From positions 21,653,501 through 21,717,500 of the forward strand of contig JARDYH010000006.1 in assembly GCA_029215795.1 (NCBI GenBank): 64,000 nt of DNA, read 5' to 3'. Shown here piece by piece: positions 1 to 10,100 of this stretch. The position numbers and the translations under genes were made by a program. The DNA is from Anniella stebbinsi. Taxonomy: Eukaryota > Chordata > Lepidosauria > Squamata > Anniellidae. Numbering within the stretch: position 1 is the first letter of the stretch; each line of letters begins with the position of its first letter. The notes beneath the pieces were generated by a model that saw nothing but the letters and a program-made list of their open reading frames with translations, ran no database searches and was not told the DNA's origin.

Positions 1-108
1 CGCGTAGGGGTTCCCTGCATCTCCTCCAGCGCAGCCCCAGCCCACCTGCGGAGAGGCGAGAACGCCGGCTGGAGAGGGAGAGAGAGAGAGCTACGCGTAA
101 GGGCTTCC
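1..108. repeat. GC-rich minisatellite, left flank of the Harbinger nest
   Basis: About one unit of a roughly 95-101 bp tandem repeat carrying a CTCCTCCAGCGCAGCC motif and a GGAGAGGGAGAGAGAGAG tract. The same array resumes at 19633 on the other side of the transposon nest. It immediately precedes the 5' part of an L2-type LINE, so it may be that LINE's 5' monomer array (inference). Confidence 0.8.
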
Positions 109-111
109 TGT
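109..111. other. Target-site duplication TGT, left copy
   Basis: TGT here and TGT at 19630-19632 bracket the outer Harbinger. Removing the element and one TGT restores the minisatellite phrase found in neighbouring units (CTTCCTG[C/T]GTCTCCTCC). A 3-bp duplication is the PIF/Harbinger hallmark. Confidence 0.8.
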
Positions 112-603
112 GGCTTCCTCCACACGAGATGTTTAATGAGCCTTGAAGGCTCATTATAAATTTTACCTCCACACCAGCGGAGCGCAAAACGGGCGTACAG
201 GCGCGTTATCTCCCCGATTACGCGCATTATCGAATGCACATTAAATAGCGACTTTTATTTTGCGGCGGGATGTAAAGCGCGTTATGCCCATGTGTACAGT
301 TTTTCAGCGAAGCGCATTTTCGGAGAGGTGTGAGCAGGTAGTGGGCAGGTAGAGGGTGGGTTTTGACGAGATGGGCGGGGAGAGGGAAGGGATTTCTGGC
401 GGGAGATTTGAAAAAAGGCCCTCGGGTTATGCGCAGCCGCGCGGGTGTGTTCACCCAACGGTTTGGCTGGAGGCGCAGGTGTGGTCGCGCGCATTTGCAT
501 ATAAGCACATGATCCGACCGTTGACCTCAATTGCCTTCGCGACGCCAGAGAGTCAGCATCTTGAATTATTTCCTCCAATTACACACCTTTTCCACCTAAC
601 AAA
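112..603 (+). repeat. Long terminal inverted end of outer Harbinger, Myb-gene side (end M)
   Basis: Matches the complement of 11233-11714 over its full length, so it is the Myb-side end of the family. It is rich in GCGCATTAT / TTATGCGC-type words (about 220-240, 270-285, 308-316, 428-436). Just before the gene it has a TATA-like TATAAG (500-505) and an octamer-like ATTTGCAT (493-500). It is also a diverged relative of the transposase-side end: both share a GATGGG-rich block, a GCATA(T/C)AAGCAC(A/G)TGATC block, a GACCGTTGA block and a GCGAC(G/A)CCAGAGA block in the same order. Probable role: transposase and Myb binding plus promoter of the large Myb gene (inference). Confidence 0.75.
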
Positions 604-734
604 ATGGCTGCTCCAGGAAGGGGAGTTTCTTGGAAAAAGGCAGAGATCCTTGACCTTCTGGACATTTTTGGGGAGCAGAAAGTTCAAGCTCAACTGAATG
701 CCAGCCATAGGAACCTTGATGCCTATGAATCCAT
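604..734 (+). pseudogene. Large Myb-like protein, exon 1 first part (outer Harbinger, split by insertion)
   Basis: Begins with ATG in a strong context (AAAATGG). It encodes the first 43 residues and the start of residue 44 of a trihelix Myb/SANT-like DNA-binding domain, with the motif WKKAEILDLLDIFGEQKVQ. The frame stops at the inner Harbinger and resumes at 11718, where AT plus A rebuilds an Ile codon. The split is purely physical: without the insert the exon would read through. As it stands, any transcript would enter the inner element's transposase end. Confidence 0.85.
732..734. other. Target-site duplication CAT, left copy (partner at 11715-11717)
   Basis: CAT occurs on both sides of the inner Harbinger. 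Keeping one copy rebuilds a 490-nt exon, which supports both the boundary and the 3-bp length. Confidence 0.75.
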
Positions 735-1453
735 GGCCCCCTCCACAAGGATGCGCTTTTGCGCCCGTTTGTGGGATTATGCGCACTATCGCGGAGGCGC
801 ATTTACGCCTCATCCCTCTGCACGGGAGGCAGCGAGAGGCGTTGAAGCGCATTATCGCTTTTCTCCGACGCGCGTTTTAATTGTTCACATGCGGGGCTTC
901 GGGAGGAGGAAACAGACATTTTAATTCGCTTTTTACCTAAAGCCAACCCCTTTCCCAGCCCTCCCTTCCTGTACTCCACCCACAGGAATGTACCTGCCTG
1001 CCTACGTAATTTCGGGTTGCCTGGCAACGAGATGGGAGGGGGGGAGAGGGCAGAGCTGACCGGGGGGGAAAAATGGCTTCAGGTTACGCGCATCTTCGCG
1101 CGCGTGCATATGCATACAAGCACGTGATCAGAGCCAACCCCTTATCCAGCCCTCCCTTCCTGTACTCCACCCACAGGAATGTACCTGCCTGCCTACATAA
1201 TTTCGGGTTGCCCGGCAACGAGATGGGAGGGGGGGAGAGGGCAGAGCTGAGCGGGGGGAAAAAATGCCTTCAGGTTACGCGCACCTTCGCGCGCGTGCAT
1301 ATGCATACAAGCACGTGATCTGAGTTTCATCGACCGTTGAGTTCATTTACCTAGGCGACACCAGAGAAGCAAGTTCCTTTTTTCTCGTTCAGTTTGGTTC
1401 CCCTTTTCTCTTCCTGAAACGCCATTTTGAGCTGGACGGGAAGAGAAGGCGAG
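735..1453 (+). repeat. Long terminal end of inner Harbinger, transposase side (end T), with a 190-bp internal duplication
   Basis: Corresponds to the complement of 19114-19629. It holds a tandem duplication (about 943-1132 and 1133-1322) that is single in the outer copy. Each unit ends in a GCATATGCATACAAG block followed by an E-box CACGTG (1121-1126 and 1312-1317). GCGCATTAT-like words cluster at about 760-860. This is the probable transposase promoter and transposition end. Confidence 0.72.
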
Positions 1454-2908
1454 ATGGCTCCTACCTCGATTTCTTGTTCCCTCGTGTATGCAATTCAACT
1501 TATGATCGCAAATATGCATTTTACATTGACTTGCCTAAGGAGAACGATTCAACGGAGAAGAAGAAGAAGACGAATCATCATGAGAATGCTCCAAGAGAAC
1601 AACTCATATCTTTTAAGGCTCCAACAAGATAGGCTCCAAGAGAATTTATTATATGTTCCTTTGATGAAACAACAGAGACCAAGAAGATGGTGGTGCTTCC
1701 CCAGGAGTCGTGACTGGTGGGAAAACGATGTTCTAGCCCTCTGGGGTGATGAGCAGTGACTAGAGCACTTTAGGATGACCAGAGCGACCCTTTTCAAGAT
1801 TGCAGACCATCTTCGGCCATTTCTTGAACGTCGCAATACGAACATGAGGGAAGCCATTCCAATGGTGAAGCGCGTGGCCATCTGTATATGGAGGCTAGCA
1901 AATCCTGGTGGTTACCGGGTGGTGGCTCAGCAATTTGGGATCGGTAGAACAACGGCAGCCATGATCGTTGTGGAGGTCTGCCTAGTCATGGAGCATGCGC
2001 TTCTGAGACAAACAGTTTGCCTTGGCAATGTTCCAGAGGTGAGTCTTGTTTTTTATTATTTGGGATAGGAAAAGATGGGCTAGGCTGTTATATAGGTGGC
2101 CTAATGGAACTTGATCATTGTATCTCAAGCATGCCAGCCGGTGAAGCAATAATGATTTATTTTCCATTATTTATGTTTTCTCTCTCAGATCATGAGTGGA
2201 TTTTCCAAACTGGGCTTCTTTCATTGTGTTGCAGCCACAGATGGATGTCACATTGAAATTGCCTGTCCTCCTAGGCAAGGCCCTGACTACATAAACCGGA
2301 AACGCTTTTTTTCCATGCTCCTTCAAGGCACAGTGGACCACCGTGGGTGATTCATGGATGTGGAAATAGGTTGGAGTGGGAGAAATCACGATGCCCATGT
2401 CTTCAGGAACTCTGCACTCTTTGAGGCCATGGAAGCTGGTGTCTTCATCCCAGGGAACCCTACCATTACTGTTAATGATGTGCAGATTCCTCCACTGGTG
2501 GTGGCTGATTCCGCTTACCCCATTCGGAAGTGGCTGATGAAACCTTACGGTGGAGCCCTGGACCAGCCAAAGCAACATTTCAACCACTGTCTGTCACGGG
2601 CGAGGAATGTTGTTGAATGTGCCTTTGGAAGGTTAAAAGCACGGTGGAGATGCCTGTCATCCAGGATAGAACTCGCTGAAGAAAACATCATTTCAGTGAT
2701 ATCTGCCTGTGTCATTCTGCACAACATTTGTGAAACTCAAGGCCATGATGTTGAATTGGATCTCCCAGAAGCAAGGCAAATTGAACTGGCAACCCTGGGT
2801 GCCCCGCTGCCAATGGCGCATGAAGAAATTCAAGAAAAGGCTGCTGGGGAAAAGGTCAGAGATGCCTTAAGAGGCATGCTTTGGTCTCTGCGTGGGCAGA
2901 ACCCCTAG
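1454..2908 (+). pseudogene. Harbinger DDE transposase (HARBI1-like), inner copy, two nonsense mutations
   Basis: Two exons: 1454-2038 (donor GAG|GTGAGT) and 2189-2908 (acceptor TCTCTCAG|AT), stop TAG. The start is ATG at 1454 (GCGAGATGG); the longer open frame upstream begins at a TTG codon. Compared with the intact copy on the other strand, TGG has become TGA at 1757-1759 and CGA has become TGA at 2348-2350. There is also an in-frame 3-nt insertion near 1840. The rest of the frame is open and the catalytic residues are still encoded. A full-length transposase is therefore not expected, though the second change is a typical CpG-decay mutation. Confidence 0.9.
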
Positions 2909-4010
2909 GGAGGTGAGTGTTCAGTGCCAAAACCCTGTGCCAAACTTGTGTAAGCCATGTTGTCCCTAACTTTACTCTATTTACTCTATTTCAGCAAGTC
3001 ACAGGAAGGAATCATGTGAAGACCTGATAGAAGCATAAACAAATAAGGAAAGTTTCCGCATAAAGGCTTCATGGCCTGAGAATGAATGAATGAATGAATG
3101 AATGAATGTGTAGAGGGTGGGATATTGTTATTACATCCTATGCTAAAACAATCCATCTCTAAATTTCCCTTAGAACATGGCATAGAGAGAACTGCAGGGG
3201 ATCAAAAGACGGTGTCGTGTGGAACCTCTGTGATGTGACCAGACCAGAAGGCAACCTCTTCCTTTTTCTGGATCATTCATTCTTCAAGCAAAAGCCAAGT
3301 CCCGCTCCAGGCAGCACTGACTGTTTTTTCTTTTTTCATCAAGAAGAAGCTGCATTAGGAAATGAGACTACTGATAGACAATCCCTTTAGAATATGTGAA
3401 TTTTATTTTCTATGTTGATTTTTCTTTTACATTGCTGTTTTGAGATGTTCATTATGTATGTGTATTTCAATGTGTAATGCAATGCTGTTTCAAATGCTGT
3501 TCATTTTATGTTCTATGCAGATTTTTCTTTTACATTGCTGTTAGTAATTAGATATTGTTTTGAGATGTTCATAATAATGTGACTTTCAACTATGTTTCTT
3601 TCAATGTCAAATTAAATGCTGTTGTAAATGCTGTTTGCTGTTCATTTTATGTTCTATGCTGAAATTGTTGTTGCCATATTAACAATGCTTATTTTAAAAA
3701 TGCTAATCCTAAATAAAATATGTTCCTACAACTTTCAAACAATGTTGATAGTAGTATTCCTAGACAATAAGACTTCGGGTAACCCAACACACATATGCAG
3801 TACAGTGAACATTGCAGAAGGGCAAGTAACAGGACCACAACCCATGCCTACCTCACAGGGTTGTTTTTTTGAGAATAACATAGTACCATCTAGTCAATAA
3901 CATTCTCAGGTTTTCAGTTCAGGACACCCAAAGGTACATTCAGGACACCCAAAACACATCTGGTAACTTTCCCACTGCTCCGAACAAACGCGACAGTGTT
4001 TAATCACTTA
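2909..4010 (+). other. Transposase 3' region and spacer, AT-rich
   Basis: No gene seen. It contains a (GAAT)n microsatellite at about 3081-3108 and short AT-rich repeats around ATGCTGTT and TTCATTTTATGTTCTATG at 3420-3660. A polyadenylation signal AATAAA at 3712-3717 probably serves the transposase. The complement recurs at 16530-17667. Confidence 0.6.
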
Positions 4011-4017
4011 CGCGCGG

Positions 4018-4128
4018 TTCGGGAATGGTGGTTTGACGGTTCCGCGCGCATGCGCGCAACCGCTAAACCGGTCCGCGGAAACATCGCAAACCGGAAGTGA
4101 GGCCTACACTTCCTCACAATCCTTCAAG
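4018..4128 (+). promoter_or_regulatory. Internal promoter of the small Myb/SANT gene, inner copy
   Basis: An imperfect 40-bp palindrome (4030-4069) has matching arms ending GGTTT and AAACC. It is centred on GCGCATGCGC (4046-4055), a match to the NRF-1 recognition site. An ETS-type CCGGAAGTG lies at 4091-4099, about 30 bp before the ATG. No TATA box is seen. NRF-1 plus ETS sites are typical of host housekeeping promoters. The dyad could equally be an operator for one of the element's own Myb proteins (inference). Confidence 0.55.
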
Positions 4129-4480
4129 ATGCCGAGAGGGAGGTATTGGAGCGATGCGGAGGTCCGCATATTGTTGGCCTTCCTCCTCCAATCCTCCCTC
4201 GTGGGAAGGATTGTGCGGAGCAGCAGCCTCCCGACTATGAGGCTGTTTAGGAGGGCGGCTGCTGCTCTGCAAACGAACAACTTTGTCCGCACTGCCCTGC
4301 AGTGTCGGACAAAGTTTAAGTACATTAAGCCGGGCTTCTTTCGGGCCATTGCTCCCATGGGGAGCATCCCCCCTTCCGTCAGCGTCCACCCTACTTCGGT
4401 CAATTCCGGGAGCTGTGGCGGAAGGCGGGGAGACCAACCCCGGAGGAGAGGCTGACTGCAGGTGAGTGAGTGCATTAGCA

Positions 4481-4930
4481 TTCTGCCCACTGCTCATTGT
4501 GTATTCTCTGGTGGATGTGCAGGTTGGGGGGGGGGAATGCCCCAAAAACTATGACCCCTGACACAATGAGGCTTTAAGGTGGATTCCAGCATACATCTTG
4601 GGTGGGGTGGGACTAGATGCCCTTCAGGAGCCCTGTGTGCTGGTGATTCTGCCCACTGCTCATTGTGTATTCTCTGGTGGATGTGCAGGTTGAGGGGGGG
4701 GAATGCCCCAAAAACTATGACCCCTGACACAATGAGGCTTTAAGGTGGATTCCAGCATACATCTTGGGTGGGGTGGGACTAGATGCCCTTCAGGAGCCCT
4801 GTGTGCTGGTGATTCTGCCCACTGCTCATTGTGTATTCTCTGGTGGATGTGCAGGTTGGGGGGGGGGAATGCCCCAAAAACTATGACCCCTGACACAATG
4901 AGGCTTTAAGGTGGATTCCTGCATTCATCT
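4481..4930. repeat. 166-bp tandem repeat, about 2.7 units, in intron 1 of the small Myb gene
   Basis: Units begin at 4481, 4647 and 4813 with TTCTGCCCACTGCTCATTG. The outer copy has a single unit at about 15950-16080, so this expansion is private to the inner copy. The unit contains GGTTGGACTAGATGCCCTTC-like text that resembles the 3' end of CR1. Confidence 0.85.
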
Positions 4931-5209
4931 TGGGGTTGGACTAGATGCCCTTCAGGGACCCCTTCCACATTTTAATGTTATTTCCCTTTTTCCCTCTTTT
5001 TCTTAGCACAAAACAGGACGGCGGAGGAGGCAGCGCCTTCTCCGGAAGTGGAGGAGGTTGGGGGGACTTCTCCTCCTCCTTCTCCTCCTCCTTCTCCTCC
5101 AAGGATGACCCTCCGCAGAAGGGCACGTAAGTTAAATGCAAGCCAGATTAATTAGGAATACTATTTTTGCCCAGCGTACTTTAATAATATTATTAATATT
5201 AATGATTGT

Positions 5210-5275
5210 AATGATATATGTATTTATTTATTTATTAATTAACAGACTCTCCCAACGGATCGAGGCGGGGAACAC
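5210..5275 (-). repeat. L2-type LINE 3' tail fragment inside intron 2 of the small Myb gene
   Basis: (ATTT)n followed by ACTCTCCCAACGGATCGAGG, the complement of the 3' end of the LINE at about 28480-28510. The same fragment sits at 15605-15675 in the outer copy, so it was acquired before the two copies diverged. Confidence 0.7.
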
Positions 5276-5474
5276 CATGATAGAAACTTAAAATAACATT
5301 TGTTTTCCAATTTTGAAGGGATACTCAGTCCATCGCCGTCTCCGTCTGCGGAGGAGGTGGAGGAGGAGGTGCAGGAAGAGGAGGAAGAGGAGGATGCACG
5401 CCCACCTGTCTCACCTGCTGCTGTGTCTCCAGCAGGTAATAGAAGTTCCATTGCTTTGTATAATGTAGAGTACA

Positions 5475-5640
5475 TTGAGCATATAAAATCCAGGTCAGGG
5501 CTCCTGTATCTGTAACAGTTGTAGAGAAAAGGGAATTTCAGCCAGTGTCATTTGTATGCAATTAGTTCCTGGTGAAATCCCCTCTTCATCACAACTGTTT
5601 AACCAACCTGGATTTTATGTGGTCACCCTATTGTACAGTA
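5475..5640 (+). mobile_element. Palindromic MITE, CCAGGTCAGGGCTCCTG family
   Basis: Contains AAAATCCAGGTCAGGGCTCC, GAAAAGGGAATTTCAGCC and CCTGGTGAAAT...CTCTTCATCAC, then a complementary end GGATTTTATGTGGTCACCCT. Copies recur at 7382-7930, 13530-13680, 15287-15430, 29215-29300 and 31480-31650. Its TAGG(G/C)TGACCA end resembles the hAT element at 9019-9754. This copy lies in intron 3 of the small Myb gene. Confidence 0.65.
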
Positions 5641-6109
5641 CAGGACTAATGGTTTAAATTTTTAATTAAAAAAAGAAAAACTATATTCACATTCCTGTAA
5701 ATTGAATCGCATTGAATAGCCAATGTCATTGAGTAGTACATCTTGAAATGTTTTTCTGTTGGTTATATTATATGATTTTAAACAATTTTTTTTTCTTACC
5801 ATCCCATGCAGTTCCCACTCAGGAGCGGCTGGAGAGGCTTGAGGCAGCCGTTGGAGGCATGCAGAATCGCATTTCCTCCATGGAGGAAAAGTTGGACAAG
5901 ATCCTCAATAAATTGTAAATAGTTGAAAATAATATTGTAAATAGTTGAAAATAATATTTGTTTAAAAAACTAAATCTTTATTTTTGTTACTAAAACATTG
6001 TTTTGGTTTTCCTTAGCATTTTCAGGTTGGTGCAGTATTAAGGAGGGATGCCTAACTGTTTTAATAATAGATAGGAAGCACAGTCCCAACCACACAGTGA
6101 GATATGAAA

Positions 6110-6425
6110 ACTATATTTTAATGGTTAAATACAACATAAATAACAGCAAAAAATACCATAATTAACAGCAAATAACATAACAATTACATAAATAACAGCA
6201 AAAAATACCATAATTAACAGCAAATAACATAACAATTACATAAATAACAGCAAAAAATACCATAATTAACAGCAAATAACATAACAATTACATAAATAAC
6301 AGCAAAAAATACCATAATTAACAGCAAATAACATAACAATTACATAAGTAACAGCAAATAACAATTACATAAATAACAGCAAAAAAAAACCATAATTAAC
6401 AGCAAATTATTAACAATAACATAAA
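6110..6425. repeat. AT-rich tandem repeat between convergent genes
   Basis: Roughly five imperfect units of about 50 bp built on AACAGCAAAAAATACCATAA and CAAATAACATAACAATTACA. It lies between the 3' ends of the small Myb gene (+) and the large Myb gene (-). The outer copy has only degenerate TGCTGTTAATTATG words at 14650-14800. Confidence 0.8.
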
Positions 6426-6434
6426 ACATGTATT

Positions 6435-7126
6435 CTAAGGGGAGAACTTTAAGGGTTTTTTTACCTCCCGTGCCGTGCGCTTTATGCTTGGCTCACCTTG
6501 AAGTGGTGATGATGAGCGCTGTGGGGGTACTGTATGGGAGCACGGGAGCAGTGATTCGTCCAAGTCTTTGGTTAAAATGTCATTCTGGGGATTTTGCAAC
6601 TGGGCAGACTGGGGTTGTTGCACCCTGACTTTACGTTTCTTCTTAGCCAGGCATTTTCTCCCCTCACCCTCTCCTGAGTTCCCACCTAAGTCATTTGGCT
6701 TAGAGCTGGTCCCCTCCATACTGTCAATAGCCAACCGTCTTTTTATTGGCTGGCGTTTTCCATGGCTAGTGGATGATGGGTTGGCTGTATGGGTTGATCT
6801 TCCCTGTTCTTCCTGTTGCACCACCGTCACCATCTTCTCCATCGTGACACATTGTCTTTCTAGAATTCTGAGAAGGGCATCTTGATTTCTTTGGTCCCTT
6901 GCATCTTCTGTTTTCAAGTATTCCAACATCTGGTCATTTCTCTGCAACATCTGCGCATGCATCTGCTCATGCATCTGCAAGAGGTTTGCGTTGTGTGCAG
7001 AGGCATGCTCCAGAATGCGTTCTGTGTCCCTGCTGCGTGGGGGTCTTCTGTTTCTGGCCATTTCCAGGCGCGTTGCAGGCGAGAGTGCTGCCTTTGGGAT
7101 GGGATGTCTCCTTCCTTCATCTGTAC
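6435..7126 (-). other. Last exon of inner large Myb gene: coiled coil, basic region and NLS
   Basis: The acceptor is CCCTTCAG|GTACAG read on the - strand. It joins in phase 1 to an upstream exon ending in A or T. Heptad-like Met/Leu/Gln spacing precedes two basic clusters (KRQPIKRR and KKKRKV). It ends in LKFSP and a stop. Compared with the outer copy it lacks a short stretch near the QPQ motif, in frame. Confidence 0.8.
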
Positions 7127-10100
7127 CTGAAGGGAAAGGGCAAAGTTTAGTGTGTTTAAAAATCATTTATTCCATGTCCAGCCTGTCCCATGGGTTCTCT
7201 CGCACCCTCATCCTGAAGATGAGAATGTCCTTTCACACATTTATAAGAATTGCAGGACTGACTGAAACTTTATCAAGCAAATAACAAGAGCTATTAGGAG
7301 GTTTCATTCCAAAGGCACAATCACAAACCTCCATTTTAAATAGGGGGGGGGTTGTTTGTGTGTTCAAAATGGCTGCCTGCCTAGGCTGACCACATGAAAA
7401 GGAGGTCAGGGCTCATGTAACTTTAACTGCTGTATAGAAAATGGAATTTCAGCCGGTGCCGTTTGTATGCATGCAGCACCTGGTGAAATTCCCTCTTCAT
7501 CACCACAGTTAAAGTTGCAGGCTGTATTATACTACAGTTACCATATACAAAAGAGGGCAGGGCATGAAAAGGAGGTCAGGGCTCATGTAACTTTAACTGC
7601 TGTAGAGAAAATGGAATTTCAGCCGGTGCCATTTGTATGCATGCAGCACCTGGTGAAATTCCCTCTTCATCACCACAGTTAAAGTTGCAGGCTGTATTAT
7701 ACTACAGTTACCATATACAAAAGAGGGCAGGGCATGAAAAGGAGGTCAGGGCTCATGTAACTTTAACTGCTGTAGAGAAAAGGGAATTTCAGCCGGTGCC
7801 GTTTGTATGCATGCAGCACCTGGTGAAATTCCCTCTTCATCACCACAGTTAAAGTTGCAGGCTGTATTATACTACAGTTACCATATACAAAAGAGGGCAG
7901 GGCATGAAAAGGAGGTCAGGGCTCATGTAACTTTTAAGTGCTGTAGAGAAAAAGGCTGAAATCCCTCCCATAGACCACAATTTCTGGTCCCATGCACCCC
8001 AGAAATTAGCCCTATACTTACTCGGTGGTGCTGGTGCAGGATGCTGGAGATTTCTGGCCCTCAAATCTGCGTGCTCAATGGTTTCTGACGCACTGGTGGA
8101 ACCGCTGCTTCTGTAGGCTGCCGTGGAAGAAAAAGAAGAGCTATTAGGAGGTTTCATTCCAAAGGCACAATCACAAACCTCCATTTTAAATAGGGGGGGT
8201 TGTTTGTGTGTTCAAAATGGCTGCCTGCCTAGGCTGACCACATGAAAAGGAGGTCAGGGCTCATGTAACTTTAACTGCTGTAGAGAAAAAGGCTGAAATC
8301 CCTCCCATAGACCACAATTTCTTGTCCCATGCACCCCAGAAATTAGCCCAGTACTTACACGGTGGTGCTGGTGCAGGATGCTGGAGATTTCTGGCCCTCA
8401 AATCTGCTTGCTCACTGGTTTCTGACGCACTGGTGGAACCGCTGCTTCTGTAGGCTGCCGTGGAAGAAAAAGAAGAGCTATTAGGAGGTTTCATTCCAAT
8501 AGGCACAATCACAAACCTCCATTTTAAATAGGGGGGGGGTTGTTTGTGTGTTCAAAATGGCTGCCTGCCTAGGCTGACCACATGAAAAGGAGGTCAGGGC
8601 TCATGTAACTTTAACTGCTGTAGAGAAAAGGGAATTTCAGCCGGTGCCGTTTGTATGCATGCAGCACCTGGTGAAATTCCCTCTTCATCACCACAGTTAA
8701 AGTTGCAGGCTGTATTATACTACAGTTACCATATACAAAAGAGGGCAGGGCATGAAAAGGAGGTCAGGGCTCATGTAACTTTTAAGTGCTGTAGAGAAAA
8801 AGGCTGAACTCCCTCCCATAGACCACAATTTCTGGTCCCATGCACCCCAGAAATTAGCCCTATACTTACTCGGTGGTGCTGGTGCAGGATGCTGGAGATT
8901 TCTGGCCCTCAAATGTGCTTGCTCACTGGTTTCTGACGCACTGGTGGAACCGCTGCTTCTGGAGGCTCCTGCCGTGGCAGAAAAAGAAGAGCTTTTAGGA
9001 GGTTTCATTGACATAGCCTAGGCTGACCAGGTGGCTCGGGATTTCCCGGTCCTAACCGGGAATCCAGAGGCCAACCGGGCCAACCGGGCCAACCGGGGGA
9101 AAACTGGGGTGGCGGGGGGTCACGCGGCGGTGGCAGCGAGACCAGGAGGCGGTGGAGGAGCTCGGGAAGCGGACGCCCCTGCAGGTAAGCACAAAGGGGG
9201 GCTCTTACCTGCTGGGGCGGCCGCTTCCCGGGCTCCTCCGCCGCCTTTGCCGCCGCTGCCGGGCTCGTAAGGCCAGAGGCCGCGCGGAACAGGCAGGAGA
9301 GGGCCGGATCCGGAAGTGACGTAACCGGCCCTCTCCCGCCTCTTCCGCGCAGCCTCTGGCCTCCTTGGGGCTCAATCGCGATGGCGATGAGCCCTGAGGA
9401 GCCCGGACGCCCACGCCCGCCTCTTCCGCGCGGGCGTCCGGGCTCCTCGAGGCTCGTCGCCATTGCGACGAGCCCCAGAAAGGCCAGAGGCCGCGCAGAA
9501 GAGACGGGAGAGGGCCGGTTACGTCACTTCCGGATCCGGCCCTCTCCCGCCTCTTCCGCGCGAGCGGCGACGGAGGACCCCACGCGGCTGCGCGGGCGGC
9601 AGCGGAGGACCCCGTGCGGCTGCGCGGGCGACGGAGGAACCCGGCGGTCGGTCCAGGCTGGGTTTTTTTGGGGGGGGGGGCTTGGTGGGGGGGTTGTTTT
9701 GGGTGAGGGGGCGGGGGGGACCGGGATTTTGACTTTTAAAATCTGGTCAGCCTAACATAGCCCTATACTTACACGGTGGTGCTGGTGCAGGATGCTGGAG
9801 ATTTCTGGCCCTCAAATCTGCGTGCTCAATGGTTTCTGACGCACTGGTGGAACCGCTGCTTCTGTAGGCTGCCGTGGAAGAAAAAGAAGAGCTATTAGGA
9901 GGTTTCATTCCAATAGGCACAATCACAAACCTCCATTTTAAATAGGGGGGGTTGTTTGTGTGTTCAAAATGGCTGCCTGCCTAGGCTGACCACATGAAAA
10001 GGAGGTCAGGGCTCATGTAACTTTAACTGCTGTAGAGAAAAAGGCGGGAATCCCTCCCATAGACCACAATTTCTGGTCCCATGCACCACAATGTTGTGTC

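Larger units (their letters stand above)
4129..5918 (+). pseudogene. Small trihelix Myb/SANT protein gene, inner copy, 1-nt frameshift in exon 1
   Basis: Four exons, all introns phase 1: 4129-4461, 5007-5126, 5319-5435, 5812-5918, each with GT/AG signals. Exon 1 encodes a trihelix Myb-like domain (RYWSDAEVRILLAFLL through QCRTKFKYIK). Exons 2-3 encode proline/serine-rich and then acidic EEVEEEVQEEEEEE segments. Exon 4 encodes a short C-terminal coiled coil (RLERLEAAVGGMQNR through KILNKL). Exon 1 is 333 nt against 334 nt in the outer copy: one base is missing near 4350 and shifts the frame. Without that loss it would give about 225 aa. Likely role: DNA-binding partner of the transposase. Confidence 0.82.

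Noticed and set aside
1427..1453. Transposase start nine codons upstream
   Set aside because: The open frame there begins with TTG; the ATG at 1454 has a strong context and is matched at 19113 in the intact copy.
7467..7852. Two identical 71-residue open frames
   Set aside because: They are translations of tandem 170-bp MITE units in an intron.
9005..9755. Proline/arginine-rich open frames near 9-9.75 kb
   Set aside because: They lie wholly in a GC-rich hAT element and its inverted repeats.
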